DNA of 64,000 bases from Lactobacillaceae bacterium (GCA_031289015.1 JAITQG010000046.1:1-64000), one strand, 5' to 3'; positions 10,783 through 21,352 are shown, counted from the first letter of the stretch. Program-made: numbers and translations. Notes: generated by a model from the sequence alone, not told the origin.

Positions 10783-12426
10783 ATGACTAAAAATATTGTT
10801 GTTGTCGGAGCTGGTTATTCTGGGGTGTTTGCGGCGCGCAAATTAGGTCGGCAACTGGCAGGTAACACAGAATATCAAGTTGTCTTGATTGATAAGCACT
10901 CATTCTTTACGTATATGACCGAATTGCATGAGGTGGCAACCAAGCGTGTTGAGCCTAAGCATATTCAATTTGATTTGGAGCAATTATTCCACGGTCAAAA
11001 GAATGTTAAAGTGGTTACGGCTGAAGTGACGGGCTTTGATAAAGTTGCCAAGTCAGTTACGACTTCGGCTGGCGTAATTCCATATGAGAAGTTGGTTTTG
11101 GCTACTGGGGGGACAACAAATACCTTTGGAACCCCAGGCGTGGCTGAATATGGCTATACGTTGTGGTCTTATGAAGAAGCTTTGCGTTTGCGCCAACACA
11201 TTGAGCAAGTGATCAATGAAGGTGCGCGTGAATTGGACCCCGTTAAGCGGGCGGCTAAATTAAGCATTGTCGTCGTTGGGTCTGGCTTTACTGGGGTGGA
11301 ATTAGCCGGTGAATTGATTGATCAACGCAAAGAACTTGCTGAAGCTAATTTTTTAGCTGAATCTGAAATTACCTTGACCGTGGTTGAAGCTGCACCAAGT
11401 ATTTTGAATATGTTGACTGATCGCAAGTTGGCCGACAAAGCTGAGCACTATATGACTAAGCATGGTTTGCGCTTGTTGAAGGCGACGGGAGTTACTGCGG
11501 TCAAAGAAGATGCCGCAGTTTTGGCTGATGGTAGTGAAATCCCGACTGAAACATTGGTTTGGACGGCCGGTGTCAAAGCCAAAGAGCAAGGTTCACAATG
11601 GGGCTTGCAAACTGGGCCAGCGGGACGGTTCTTAGCTGATGATTATTCGCGTGCGGTTGGTGAAGAAGATATTTATGTGGCTGGGGATGTTGCTGCTTAT
11701 CAAGAACCAGCCCGGACAATTCCTGATAATCCGCGTTCTGGTTGGACACCACAAACGGTTGAAGGTGGCGAATCGGCTGCTAATACCGTGGTGCCAAATA
11801 TTATGTATGATTTGACCGGTAAAGGTGTGCGCAAGATGTTCCGGGGCCATTATCAAGGCTTTGCGGTTTCAGTGGGTTCACATTATGCGGTTGCCTACTT
11901 GTATGACAAGGTACCATTGGCGGGGTTCTTGGCCAATCTCATCAAACACGGCATTAATTTCTATTTCTTCTTGCAAATTATGTCGGTCTATCATATTTTC
12001 CACTATGCAGTGGATGAATTCTTCCGGACACCTAATGAACGGACGCCGTTCCATGGCCATTCTTCACGCTTGGGGAATGTTTTGTGGGCCGTACCGTTGC
12101 GCATTGTGACGGGGGCATCATTGATTGTCACTGGTACAGCCTTAAGTGGTACATTTGGCACGTGGTTTGTGATTTTGGGACTCTTATTGGTCTTTGGCCT
12201 CTTCACTTCAATTGCCGGGTTCTTCACATTCTTGACGACCATCGTGTTAATCGCGGCGCATCCTTCATTATCGGCGTTGATTTTGCCATTTGCCGGCTTG
12301 GCGTTGATGAATGGCGCTGGACGAGCATTGGGACTTGATCACTATTTGATGCCTTACTTAATGAAAAAAATCGGTGGTGTGCTTAACGGCAAAATGACTG
12401 CTCGTTATGATGATTTGCATAAGTAA
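10783..12426 (+). CDS. Type II NADH dehydrogenase-like FAD/NAD oxidoreductase with C-terminal membrane (DoxX-like) domain
   Basis: NIVVVGAGYSGVFAARKLG, VVVGSGFTGVELAGEL, DIYVAGDVAA; C-terminal multi-TM region. Confidence 0.9.
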   Translation: MTKNIVVVGAGYSGVFAARKLGRQLAGNTEYQVVLIDKHSFFTYMTELHEVATKRVEPKHIQFDLEQLFHGQKNVKVVTAEVTGFDKVAKSVTTSAGVIPYEKLVLATGGTTNTFGTPGVAEYGYTLWSYEEALRLRQHIEQVINEGARELDPVKRAAKLSIVVVGSGFTGVELAGELIDQRKELAEANFLAESEITLTVVEAAPSILNMLTDRKLADKAEHYMTKHGLRLLKATGVTAVKEDAAVLADGSEIPTETLVWTAGVKAKEQGSQWGLQTGPAGRFLADDYSRAVGEEDIYVAGDVAAYQEPARTIPDNPRSGWTPQTVEGGESAANTVVPNIMYDLTGKGVRKMFRGHYQGFAVSVGSHYAVAYLYDKVPLAGFLANLIKHGINFYFFLQIMSVYHIFHYAVDEFFRTPNERTPFHGHSSRLGNVLWAVPLRIVTGASLIVTGTALSGTFGTWFVILGLLLVFGLFTSIAGFFTFLTTIVLIAAHPSLSALILPFAGLALMNGAGRALGLDHYLMPYLMKKIGGVLNGKMTARYDDLHK

Positions 12427-12428
12427 TT

Positions 12429-12464
12429 AAAAAAATCCGTTAGCGTGATGCGACGGATTTTTTA
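12429..12464. terminator. Terminator between convergent genes
   Basis: aaaaaatccgttagcgtgatgcgacggatttttt. Confidence 0.8.
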
Positions 12465-12474
12465 TGTGGTGTGC

Positions 12475-13077
12475 TTATTTAACGATGGGATGTTGAGCGG
12501 CGTAAAAGGCCATGACGATTCCATGAGCAACCGAGACGTTTAATGAACGGACTGAGCCGGCTTGCGGGATATACACCATCGCATCCGCGGCTTTGATCAG
12601 TTCGTCAGCTAACCCGATTTGTTCTTCGCCAAAGACAAAGGCTGATTTTTCAGGGAAGGTCACGGTGAAAAGGTTTTGTGGGGCATATTCGTCAATGTTA
12701 TCAACGGCATAAATCGTGTAGCCCTCCTCATGCAGAGTATCAAAAACCATTTGATAATCCGTGACGCGATGGTGTTCGATGTGCTCATAATTGTAGGTAC
12801 CGACTGAACCGCGGCGATCCCATTTTTTTGAACCTTCGACGCGGTCGGGGAATGACTCATTAATCGGATTCATAAAAATTAATTTACGCGTGGCAAAGGC
12901 GTTGCTGTTGCGCACGGCGGTGGCTTTGTTGAAATCGTGCGTAAGATTTTGCATCACTGAAACTGCCTGAGAACGATGCTGATCGAGGTCGGCACGAATG
13001 GCTTCATCGGCCATGTTTTTGTAGTAGTCAGTGACGTTGCGGTAATCGTTGCTGCGAGATAGATCGATATCTGCCAT
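12475..13077 (-). CDS. TrmH/SpoU-family RNA methyltransferase
   Basis: FVFGEEQIGLADELIKAADAMVYIPQAGSVRSLNVSVAHGIVMAFY; tracked start 13305 extends past a likely start MADIDLSRSNDY at 13077 with an upstream SD. Confidence 0.88.
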   Translation of the reverse strand: MADIDLSRSNDYRNVTDYYKNMADEAIRADLDQHRSQAVSVMQNLTHDFNKATAVRNSNAFATRKLIFMNPINESFPDRVEGSKKWDRRGSVGTYNYEHIEHHRVTDYQMVFDTLHEEGYTIYAVDNIDEYAPQNLFTVTFPEKSAFVFGEEQIGLADELIKAADAMVYIPQAGSVRSLNVSVAHGIVMAFYAAQHPIVK

Positions 13078-13213
13078 GAGAGCTCCTTTAGACGTGGAAT
13101 TTATATCTTTTAGTATAGCAGATTCAATGCGAAAAATTTCCTGATTTAACTGCACTATAGTGGTGTTTCTGGTATGATACTTAGTAAGTATTTTTAAAGG
13201 AAGGTGACCAATA

Positions 13214-14056
13214 ATGTCAGCGATGATTGAATTGAAAAATGTTTCATTCACATATCCAGAAGCCAAACAGCCAGCTTTGCAGGATTTGTCTTTGACGGTT
13301 AACAAAGGCGACTGGGTGGCAATTATTGGGCATAATGGCTCGGGGAAATCGACATTAGCTAAGTTGCTAAATTATTTGTTGACGCCACAAACCGGCAGTA
13401 TTTTTATAGATGGGGTTGAATCAACTGCTGAAAACATGTGGACAATTCGAGATTTGGTCGGCATGGTCTTTCAAAATCCAGACAATCAATTCGTCGGCGC
13501 CACCGTTGAAGATGATGTCGCTTTTGGAATGGAAAATCGGGGGATTGCACGTGCGGAAATGTTGGTACGTGTCAAAGCAGCCTTAGAACAAGTGCATATG
13601 GATGCATTTGCGGCCCGGGAGCCAGCTCGTTTATCAGGTGGGCAAAAACAACGCGTGGCGATTGCCAGCGTCTTGGCCATTGAACCTAAAGTTTTGATTT
13701 TAGACGAAGCAACGTCAATGCTCGACCCCCATGGGCGGACCGAGATGATTGAAGTTGTGCGGGAATTAAAGAAAGAACTAGGGGCTGAGTTAACGGTCTT
13801 ATCAATCACGCATGATATTCAAGAAGCGGCGAGTGCTGACCAAGTGATTGTGTTAAATGACGGCGTTTTAGAAGAAACCGGCACACCAGCTGAAATCTTT
13901 AAAGACGCAACGACTTTACGCGCGTTTGGCTTGGCAGTTCCGTTTGCCGAAGAATTAAAAGCAAAACTAGCGGAGCGGGGCGTTGACGTTCCCAAGGCAT
14001 ATCAAACAACGGAAGGCATGGTAGATTGGTTATGGCAATCAATTTCAACCAAGTAG
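13214..14056 (+). CDS. ecfA1: ECF transporter energy-coupling ATPase EcfA1
   Basis: IIGHNGSGKST, LSGGQKQRVAIASVLA; operon with second ATPase and EcfT. Confidence 0.93.
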   Translation: MSAMIELKNVSFTYPEAKQPALQDLSLTVNKGDWVAIIGHNGSGKSTLAKLLNYLLTPQTGSIFIDGVESTAENMWTIRDLVGMVFQNPDNQFVGATVEDDVAFGMENRGIARAEMLVRVKAALEQVHMDAFAAREPARLSGGQKQRVAIASVLAIEPKVLILDEATSMLDPHGRTEMIEVVRELKKELGAELTVLSITHDIQEAASADQVIVLNDGVLEETGTPAEIFKDATTLRAFGLAVPFAEELKAKLAERGVDVPKAYQTTEGMVDWLWQSISTK

Positions 14057-14895
14057 GATTCACCTATCAACTCGGGACGCCATTTGCGACCGAGAGCCTT
14101 TTTGATGTTAATTTTGAAATCCCAACCGGCAAATTCACGGCAATTATTGGCCATACTGGGTCAGGTAAGTCGACTGCTGCCCAATTGATTGACGGGTTGG
14201 TGATTCCAACACTCGGTAAAATTGAACTTGAGGAGATTACGTTGTTGCCGACCACTGTGGCCAAAGCAACCAATAAAGTCCGCCAACATGTGGGGATGGT
14301 TTTCCAATTTCCAGAAGCCCAATTGTTTGAGCAAACTGTTTTACGTGACGTAATGTTTGGTCCGAAAAATTTCGGTAAGTCGGATGCTGAAGCTAAGGCC
14401 GTGGCACAGGCTGCTTTGCGGACAGTGGGGATGAACGATATTTTTGATGAGCGCTCGCCCTTTGATTTGTCAGGTGGGCAAATGCGACGGGTGGCGATTG
14501 CTGGGGTTTTGGCGATGGAACCTGAAATCTTGATTCTCGACGAACCAACTGCTGGTTTGGATCCCAAGGGACAAGCTGAATTGATGACGTTATTTGCTAA
14601 TTTGCAAAAAGAACGCGAAATGACAGTGATTTTGATCACTCATCAAATGGAATACGTCGCCCAATATGCAGAACACGTGATTGTATTTGAAGCTGGCACG
14701 GTGGTAAAAACCGGTACGCCAAGTGAAGTTTTTGCGGATGCAGAGTGGCTCCATGCCAAGCAACTTGATGTGCCAATGGCCAAGCAGTTCGCTGATTTAT
14801 TGGCGGATAAAGGTGTGTCAGTCCACGATATTTTAGATTTAGATAGTCTCGCTGATCAATTGGCCGAGCAACTCAAGGGGGCCGCACATGTTTAA
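14032..14895 (+). CDS. ecfA2: ECF transporter energy-coupling ATPase EcfA2
   Basis: IIGHTGSGKSTAAQLIDGL, LSGGQMRRVAIAGVLAMEPEILILDEPTAGLDP. Confidence 0.93.
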   Translation: MAINFNQVGFTYQLGTPFATESLFDVNFEIPTGKFTAIIGHTGSGKSTAAQLIDGLVIPTLGKIELEEITLLPTTVAKATNKVRQHVGMVFQFPEAQLFEQTVLRDVMFGPKNFGKSDAEAKAVAQAALRTVGMNDIFDERSPFDLSGGQMRRVAIAGVLAMEPEILILDEPTAGLDPKGQAELMTLFANLQKEREMTVILITHQMEYVAQYAEHVIVFEAGTVVKTGTPSEVFADAEWLHAKQLDVPMAKQFADLLADKGVSVHDILDLDSLADQLAEQLKGAAHV

Positions 14896-15694
14896 TAAGG
14901 TCTTGTTAGGTCGCTATATGCCCGGTGATTCATGGATTCACCGCCTTGATGCGCGGACTAAGTTGATAATTAGTATTTTGTTTATCTTTGTGATTTTCTT
15001 CGCCTCAAGTGTCGTTGGGTACGGTTTGGCGACGATTTTCACGTTATTTGTGATTTCGTTAACCGGCTTAGGGATTGGCGTATTTATTCGGGGTGTCCGC
15101 CCGATGTTGTTTTTGATGCTGTTGACGACAGCGCTGCAAATTTTCTTTACGACCACTGGCCAAACGTGGGTGCACTGGGGCATTATTCGTATCACTGACG
15201 ATGGGGTCTACAACGCTATTGCGATTTTTGTGCGCTTTATGTTGATTATCTTATTCTCAACGGTCTTGACCTTGACGACGCCACCGCTTGAAGTGGCGGA
15301 TGCGATGGAAGCTTTAATGCGGCCGTTGAAGAAGCTAGGTGTGCCGGTGGCGGAATTGGCGCTGATGCTCTCGATTGCGTTACGATTTGTGCCGACTTTG
15401 ATGGATGAAGCTGAAGCCATCATGAATGCGCAACGTGCACGCGGCGTTGAATTTAACGAAGGTAGTGTCGTGAAGCGCATTCGGGCGTTTATTCCGTTGT
15501 TGATTCCTTTGTTTATCAATGCAATTAAACGTGCGATTGAATTGGGGGATGCGATGGAAGCCCGCGGTTATCGGGATAGTGAGAACCGGACCAAATATCG
15601 TGTGTTGACTTGGCAGCTGCAAGACACCCTGGCAATGCTCGGGTTTGCTGGGTTTACGGTTGTTTTGTTAGTGATTAGATTCGTGTGGGGGTAA
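14888..15694 (+). CDS. ecfT: ECF transporter transmembrane protein EcfT
   Basis: GRYMPGDSWIHRLDARTKL; RARGVEF and MEARGY motifs. Confidence 0.95.
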   Translation: MFNKVLLGRYMPGDSWIHRLDARTKLIISILFIFVIFFASSVVGYGLATIFTLFVISLTGLGIGVFIRGVRPMLFLMLLTTALQIFFTTTGQTWVHWGIIRITDDGVYNAIAIFVRFMLIILFSTVLTLTTPPLEVADAMEALMRPLKKLGVPVAELALMLSIALRFVPTLMDEAEAIMNAQRARGVEFNEGSVVKRIRAFIPLLIPLFINAIKRAIELGDAMEARGYRDSENRTKYRVLTWQLQDTLAMLGFAGFTVVLLVIRFVWG

Positions 15695-15698
15695 GGTT

Positions 15699-16448
15699 AT
15701 GCCACGTTATCGCGCAGTAATTTCATATGATGGCACGGATTTTTTTGGATGGCAAGTCCAACCTGGTAAGCGGACCGTGCAGTTAGAATTAGAAAAAGTC
15801 GTTAATCAAATGGCCAAGAATCCTGCCGAGCATATTCGTGTGCAAGGTTCAGGCCGGACCGATACGGGTGTGCATGCTCTAGGGCAGGTCGCCCATTTTG
15901 ATTTGCCATTTGATATTCATCCAGAAGGTGTGCGCAAGGGATTGGCGTCAATGCTGCCATATGACATTGGCATTGTGTCGATTGAGCGGGTGGATGATGA
16001 TTTTCATGCGCAATATAGCGCACATACTAAGACTTATCGATACCGATTGTCGACCACAGAGTTTAGAGATCCTTTTAAACGTAATTATACTGGCCACTGG
16101 CATCGTAAATTGGACTTTGCTAAGATGGATACCGCAATCAGTGACTACCTCGGAGAACACGACTGGGTTGGGTTTGCGGCGGCTGGCTTCCAAGCAAAGA
16201 CAACCGTGCGGACTGTGACCAACGTTTTGATTGAGAATCATGCCGATGAGGATGAGATTGTCTTTGAGTTTACGGGGACGGGATTTTTGTATAATCAGAT
16301 TCGAATCATGGTCGGAGTGTTGCTTGAAATCGGGATGGGCACACGACCAGCTGACGATATTCCGCGTTTGTTGGCAGCCAAAGATCGCCAACAAGCCCGC
16401 TTGACAGCACCGGCTAGTGGGCTGTATTTGAAATCAGTGGATTATTAA
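15699..16448 (+). CDS. truA: tRNA pseudouridine synthase A
   Basis: YDGTDFFGWQVQPGKRTVQ, GSGRTDTGVHALGQVAHFD. Confidence 0.97.
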   Translation: MPRYRAVISYDGTDFFGWQVQPGKRTVQLELEKVVNQMAKNPAEHIRVQGSGRTDTGVHALGQVAHFDLPFDIHPEGVRKGLASMLPYDIGIVSIERVDDDFHAQYSAHTKTYRYRLSTTEFRDPFKRNYTGHWHRKLDFAKMDTAISDYLGEHDWVGFAAAGFQAKTTVRTVTNVLIENHADEDEIVFEFTGTGFLYNQIRIMVGVLLEIGMGTRPADDIPRLLAAKDRQQARLTAPASGLYLKSVDY

Positions 16449-16490
16449 AAGCCGTTAGCGATGACCTTAATGAGTTGGGAGATAACTCGT

Positions 16491-16781
16491 ATGAAACATA
16501 CAACATGGCCGGAACTTCTAGATCATTTTTATCATGGTGATGAGATTATGATTTCATATCACAATAAAAATTATTTTGTTCAAGGATATACAGTTGATGA
16601 AGGCTTTTATTTAGAAGTTAGTGACTGGCATGCACGTGATGATGAAGAATGGATATTATTTTCTATCACCTCAAATAATGATCAAGAAGCGGTTGATAAA
16701 CTGATTAACGCCAAAATATTTGACGGAAAAAATATCAGACAGGCTTTTGACGAAGCTGAATTGGTGGAAGCATTTTATTAA
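16491..16781 (+). CDS. Hypothetical protein (96 aa)
   Basis: MKHTTWPELLDHFYHGDEIMISYHNKNYFVQGY; RBS gggag before ATG 16491. Confidence 0.65.
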   Translation: MKHTTWPELLDHFYHGDEIMISYHNKNYFVQGYTVDEGFYLEVSDWHARDDEEWILFSITSNNDQEAVDKLINAKIFDGKNIRQAFDEAELVEAFY

Positions 16782-16807
16782 TAAATGTTTTAAGAACTTT
16801 GTATAAA

Positions 16808-16842
16808 ATTAAAACGCCATTCCAAAGATTGGCGTTTTAATT
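16808..16842. terminator. Terminator between convergent genes
   Basis: aaaacgccattccaaagattggcgtttta. Confidence 0.8.
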
Positions 16843-16855
16843 TACGTTAGTTTGC

Positions 16856-17956
16856 TCACCAATTCTCGATTGGGTCCGCGTGTAATTTTTCAAAATAGAA
16901 TTCACGCATGAAAGGCAACGTGTACCAAACATAGCCGGCGCTAACTTTCTTGATTAAATCCATTTTAATCAGTTCAATGCGTAGTTGGTTAATCGAATTT
17001 ACATTACCGTCTACACGCTCATTCATTTCAGCTGCACTAGCGCGGATTTGTGATTGCGCCATTTGCAATAAGAACTCGTGTCGTTTTTTAGGCAAGTCAC
17101 GATCAATCAACTCAAAAACTTTCTTATTCATTTGCAGCTGAATAAAGGGCAAAGCTTTTTGAATCGTTTGTTCATCGATTACCGCGTCACCAGTTTCCCA
17201 GATTTGGTAGCCAATTGCTTGGAAGGCAAAAGCGTAACCAGCGCTCAGATTTGCTAATCGGAGGGCGATTTGTGGTGCAATTGTTTTACCGTTTTGGCCA
17301 AAAATTGACAGATATTTTTGCGCAATCGCACTTTCATCTAGTGCAGTCAACGTCAAGCGTTCTGAACGTTGTAGGAACGTCAATAATTTGTCAGTGAGCA
17401 TTGAATCCACGTAATTTGATAAACCAGTGAAGATCACCATGACGTTGTACGTGTTTTTCAGTTCTTGAAACACGGTGCCAAATTGTCTGAGACCGTCTAA
17501 GTTACCTTGAACCTCATCGATGACAAATAATACAAAGCGTTTGGAACCAATTTGTTCCATGATTTGTTGGACTTTACCACTAAATGATTGCGGTTGATAA
17601 ATTTCTTGGTCAGTTGTAACTCCAAGCCCTGTACCGAGGACATTAGCGTTGGCGCCCTTTAATTTATTCTTCGGTTTAATATGGAGGCGCAGGCCATCGA
17701 TAATGTCGTCGCTCATATTAATTTGATTAGTGACGTGGATAATGATGGCTGACTTGTCGTTCTTTTTAACTAAGCGTTCGAATTCAAGCGCTAGGGTCGT
17801 CTTCCCCACCCCACGGAGGCCGTCGATAATCGTTGACCTAAAGGGTGAATACTTATTGGCCACAGCAACGCCGAGCTTGGCGATGATGTCATCACGTTGG
17901 ATAAACGAATGCGGTAAGATGCCGTAATTTGGTGAAAAATTATTTGCTTTAGCCAT
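16856..17956 (-). CDS. Standalone Orc1/Cdc6-like P-loop ATPase with C-terminal winged-helix-like region
   Basis: NNFSPNYGILPHSFIQRDDIIAKLG...DGLRGVGKTTLALEFE; FVIDEVQGNLDGLRQF; C-terminal YVWYTLPFMREFYFEKLHADPIENW. Confidence 0.85.
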   Translation of the reverse strand: MAKANNFSPNYGILPHSFIQRDDIIAKLGVAVANKYSPFRSTIIDGLRGVGKTTLALEFERLVKKNDKSAIIIHVTNQINMSDDIIDGLRLHIKPKNKLKGANANVLGTGLGVTTDQEIYQPQSFSGKVQQIMEQIGSKRFVLFVIDEVQGNLDGLRQFGTVFQELKNTYNVMVIFTGLSNYVDSMLTDKLLTFLQRSERLTLTALDESAIAQKYLSIFGQNGKTIAPQIALRLANLSAGYAFAFQAIGYQIWETGDAVIDEQTIQKALPFIQLQMNKKVFELIDRDLPKKRHEFLLQMAQSQIRASAAEMNERVDGNVNSINQLRIELIKMDLIKKVSAGYVWYTLPFMREFYFEKLHADPIENW

Positions 17957-18016
17957 TATGGGTGCGCTCCTTTTGCGAGGTTATTTATCTTTAGTATACG
18001 ATAAATTTGCCGATAA

Positions 18017-18072
18017 TCTACAAATTTCTACAAAAATCTACATTCGAAAAATAAATCTTAAAAAATCTACAT
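18017..18072. repeat. Phased TCTACA direct repeats upstream of the (-) strand ATPase gene
   Basis: TCTACA at 18017, 18027, 18037, degenerate TCTTAA at 18056, TCTACA at 18066 (steps 10,10,19,10). Confidence 0.85.
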
Positions 18073-18144
18073 TGCGACTTTTGAAACTCATCGATTTATC
18101 TCTGTCTTTCTTATTGACTTATAGGGCTGAAATGGGGTAAGATA

Positions 18145-18235
18145 TATCTCGGTATTGTTTACCATCACTTATTGGAAAGTCCCTGGTACGGAATTTTTAT
18201 TGTAGTATGTAAACAAACAGAATATTGGAGGAAAT
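18145..18235 (+). promoter_or_regulatory. Possible L13 leader upstream of rplM
   Basis: Position; 'ggaaagtccctggtacggaattttta' structured leader-like sequence; structure not computed. Confidence 0.35.
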
Positions 18236-18239
18236 TTCC

Positions 18240-18683
18240 ATGCGTACAACTTATATGGCAAAGCCAAATGAGATTGATCGTAAGTGGTACATCATCGACG
18301 CGACTGATGTTCCATTGGGACGTCTATCAACAGTCGTTGCATCAATCTTACGCGGTAAGAACAAGCCTACTTTCACACCAAACGTCGATACAGGTGACAA
18401 TGTCATCGTTATCAACGCAGCAAACGTTGCTTTGACTGGTAAGAAGGCTACTGACAAGATTTATTACCATCACTCAAACCACCCAGGTGGATTGAAGGAA
18501 CGTGCTGCAGGCGACTTGCGTGAAAAGAACCCACAACGCTTAATTGAGTTGTCAGTTCAAGGAATGTTGCCAAAGGGTACCCTTGGTCACCAACAAGCTT
18601 TGAAGCTACATGTTTATGCTGATGCAAATCACGAACAAGCAGCTCAAAAGCCTGAAGTGTTGGATATCACTAACTTAATCTAA
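18240..18683 (+). CDS. rplM: 50S ribosomal protein L13
   Basis: [55 protein letters not shown] ttggagg upstream of ATG 18240. Confidence 0.97.
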   Translation: MRTTYMAKPNEIDRKWYIIDATDVPLGRLSTVVASILRGKNKPTFTPNVDTGDNVIVINAANVALTGKKATDKIYYHHSNHPGGLKERAAGDLREKNPQRLIELSVQGMLPKGTLGHQQALKLHVYADANHEQAAQKPEVLDITNLI

Positions 18684-18708
18684 TTAGCGGAAAGGAGAAA
18701 TAAGTATT

Positions 18709-19101
18709 ATGGCTACTGTACAATATTACGGAACTGGTCGTCGTAAGAACTCTGTTGCTCGTGTACGTTTGGTACCCGGTAACGGCGCAATTACAATCAA
18801 CGGCAAGTCTGCTGAAGAATACATTCCTTTCGCTAATTTGCGTGAGGTTATGATTCAACCATTTAACGTAACTGAAACTCTAGGAAACTATGATGTTTTG
18901 GTAAACGTAAATGGTGGTGGTTTCTCAGGTCAATCTGGGGCCATCCGTCACGGTATCTCACGTGCCTTGCTTGAAGTGGATCCTGACTTCCGTGCAGCTT
19001 TGAAAGCTGCCGGATTGTTGACTCGTGATTCACGTATGAAGGAACGTAAGAAGCCAGGTCTTAAGAAAGCCCGTAAAGCTTCACAATTCTCAAAGCGTTA
19101 A
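18709..19101 (+). CDS. rpsI: 30S ribosomal protein S9
   Basis: [32 protein letters not shown] ... [17 protein letters not shown]. Confidence 0.98.
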   Translation: MATVQYYGTGRRKNSVARVRLVPGNGAITINGKSAEEYIPFANLREVMIQPFNVTETLGNYDVLVNVNGGGFSGQSGAIRHGISRALLEVDPDFRAALKAAGLLTRDSRMKERKKPGLKKARKASQFSKR

Positions 19102-19145
19102 TATTTATATTATCGATTTGACAATTTGGTTCAAATTACAAAAGG

Positions 19146-19179
19146 AAACGCCATCCGACGCGAGTCGGATGGCGTTTTT
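19146..19179 (+). terminator. Rho-independent terminator after rpsI
   Basis: aacgccatccgacgcgagtcggatggcgttttt. Confidence 0.9.
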
Positions 19180-19280
19180 GTGTGTGGTAAGCCGTAAAAG
19201 CATGGAAATGTGATGGATTGTGTACTGCCTATAAGTGTTGAAATTCCGGAATATTAACGATATACTTTTAGTTAGTGGAA

Positions 19281-19294
19281 TGAAAGCGCTTGCA
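19281..19294. promoter_or_regulatory. cre site (CcpA) upstream of pyruvate oxidase
   Basis: TGAAAGCGCTTGCA, close to cre consensus TGNAANCGNWNNCA. Confidence 0.65.
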
Positions 19295-19326
19295 AAGACT
19301 TTCACATTATAGGAGGGATTTATATC

Positions 19327-21147
19327 ATGTCAGACAAGAAAATATCTGCCGGTTTAGCTGCTTTGAAAGTGATGGAAGGTTGGGGTGTTCATACAATTTA
19401 TGGCATTCCTTCAGGTACTTTAAGTGGATTAATGGATGCCATGGGTCATCCAGAAAATAACATTAAGTTTCTACAAGTGAAACACGAAGAAGTCGGAGCT
19501 ATGGCGGCGGTGATGCAGTGGAAGTTTGGCGGCAAATTAGGGGTGGCTGTGGGTTCAGGTGGACCTGGGTCTACACATTTGATCAATGGCCTTTATGATG
19601 CAGCCATGGATAATATTCCAGTGCTGGCCATCCTTGGTTCAAAGCCTGTGCGTGAATTGAATATGGATTCATTCCAAGAATTAAATCAAAATCCAATGTA
19701 TGAAAATATTGCAGTGTATAACCGCCGGGTTGCCACTGCTGAACAATTGCCACACCTTGTGGATGACGCGATTCGGACCGCCATTGCGAAACGTGGGGTT
19801 GCCGTGCTTGAAGTCCCAGCTGATTTCGGATTTGCAGAGATTGATGCTGAGTCGATTTATTCAACACCACTTTATTCGTCAGGGTTGAAGTACAAAGAAT
19901 ACAAGCCAGCACCAGTGGATGATGAAGATATTGACGCTGCAGTGGAAATTCTAAATCAAGCCAAGCGGCCGGTGATTTATGCTGGAATTGGTACCATGGG
20001 CCACGGTGAGGCAGTGCAAGAACTCTCGCGTAAGCTGAAGGCGCCCATTATTACCACTGGTAAGAACTATGAAACATTCGAATGGGACTTTGAAGGCTTT
20101 ACTGGATCGACCTTCCGGGTTGGTTGGAAACCAGCTAATGAAGCAGTTCTTGAAGCTGATACGGTATTGTTTGTCGGGACCAACTTCCCCTTCGCCGAGG
20201 TTGAAGGCACATTTAGAAATATCGATAAATTCATTCAAATTGATAACAATCCAGCCATGTTAGGCAAGCGGCACCAGACTGATGTTGCAATCTTAGCTGA
20301 TGCTGGGGCTGCTATTGATGCAATTTTGGATAAGGTGACGCCAGTTAATGAGTCAGCTTGGTGGAACGCTAACATCAAAAACGTGCAAAACTGGCGTGAT
20401 TATATGAATAAGCTGGAGCAAAAGACTGAGGGCGCTTTACAGCCTTACCAAGTTTATAATGCCATTAACAAGTATGCTGCCGAAGATGCGATTTTCTCAA
20501 TTGATGTGGGAAATGTCACGCAAATGTCTGTCCGTCACTTGCACATGACGCCAAAGAATATGTGGCGGACCTCACCACTATTTGCCACGATGGGAATTGG
20601 TTTGCCTGGTGGAATCGGAGCTAAGAATACTTACCCGGATCGCCAAGTTTGGAATTTGATGGGGGATGGCGCGTTTTCGATGACCTATCCAGATGTTGTC
20701 ACTAATGTCCGGTATGATATGCCAGTCATTAATGTTGTCTTCACCAATACCGAGTATGGCTTCATCAAAAATAAGTATGAAGACACTAATACGTATAATT
20801 TTGGAGTCGATTTCACCGATGTTGACTATGCTAAAATTGGTGAAGCTCAAGGTGCGGTTGGTTTGACGGTGAGCCGAATTGAAGATATTGACCTCGTCAT
20901 GCAAGAAGCGCTTGATTATTATAATCAAGGACGTGTGGTGGTAATCGACGCTAAGATTACAAAGGATCGTCCAATCCCAGTGGAAACATTGAAGCTCGAT
21001 ACAAACTTGTATAGCACTGATGTTGTGGATGAATACAAGGAACGGTATGAAGCGCAAGATCTTGTGCCATTCCGCGAATTCCTTGAAGCTGAGGGATTGA
21101 CGTCAAAGTATATCAAAGACAACGATGAAAATAAGTATAGCTTCTAA
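19327..21147 (+). CDS. pox: Pyruvate oxidase (ThDP-dependent)
   Basis: [30 protein letters not shown]; ThDP motif [29 protein letters not shown]. Confidence 0.93.
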   Translation: MSDKKISAGLAALKVMEGWGVHTIYGIPSGTLSGLMDAMGHPENNIKFLQVKHEEVGAMAAVMQWKFGGKLGVAVGSGGPGSTHLINGLYDAAMDNIPVLAILGSKPVRELNMDSFQELNQNPMYENIAVYNRRVATAEQLPHLVDDAIRTAIAKRGVAVLEVPADFGFAEIDAESIYSTPLYSSGLKYKEYKPAPVDDEDIDAAVEILNQAKRPVIYAGIGTMGHGEAVQELSRKLKAPIITTGKNYETFEWDFEGFTGSTFRVGWKPANEAVLEADTVLFVGTNFPFAEVEGTFRNIDKFIQIDNNPAMLGKRHQTDVAILADAGAAIDAILDKVTPVNESAWWNANIKNVQNWRDYMNKLEQKTEGALQPYQVYNAINKYAAEDAIFSIDVGNVTQMSVRHLHMTPKNMWRTSPLFATMGIGLPGGIGAKNTYPDRQVWNLMGDGAFSMTYPDVVTNVRYDMPVINVVFTNTEYGFIKNKYEDTNTYNFGVDFTDVDYAKIGEAQGAVGLTVSRIEDIDLVMQEALDYYNQGRVVVIDAKITKDRPIPVETLKLDTNLYSTDVVDEYKERYEAQDLVPFREFLEAEGLTSKYIKDNDENKYSF

Positions 21148-21159
21148 CTAAGTAAATAG

Positions 21160-21192
21160 AATGCCGTTCAACATGAGTTGGACGGCGTTTTT
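21160..21192 (+). terminator. Terminator after pyruvate oxidase
   Basis: aatgccgttcaacatgagttggacggcgttttt. Confidence 0.85.
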
Positions 21193-21221
21193 GTATGTAA
21201 CTAAGACATGAGCTAGAAAAG

Positions 21222-21267
21222 TCCTACAGAGTCCTACAACTAAGCAAAAGTCCTACAAATTCCTACA
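21222..21267. repeat. Orphan phased TCCTACA direct repeats
   Basis: TCCTACA at 21222, 21232, 21251, 21261 (steps 10,19,10). Confidence 0.85.
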
Positions 21268-21352
21268 AATGATCAAATTCGGGAATCAAATTGCAATAGG
21301 GGCCATTTTAATGTGGCCCTTGATATGGCCACGACGGTTGAGTGAATAAGTA

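Noticed and set aside
13078-13305. N-terminal extension of the (-) RNA methyltransferase ORF (MLTVKDKSCKAGCLASG...)
   Set aside because: Overlaps the divergent EcfA1 start region; an internal ATG at 13077 with SD gives the expected protein.
14888-16448. Large antisense ORFs within ecfT/truA
   Set aside because: Overlap confidently assigned conserved genes and show no family motifs.
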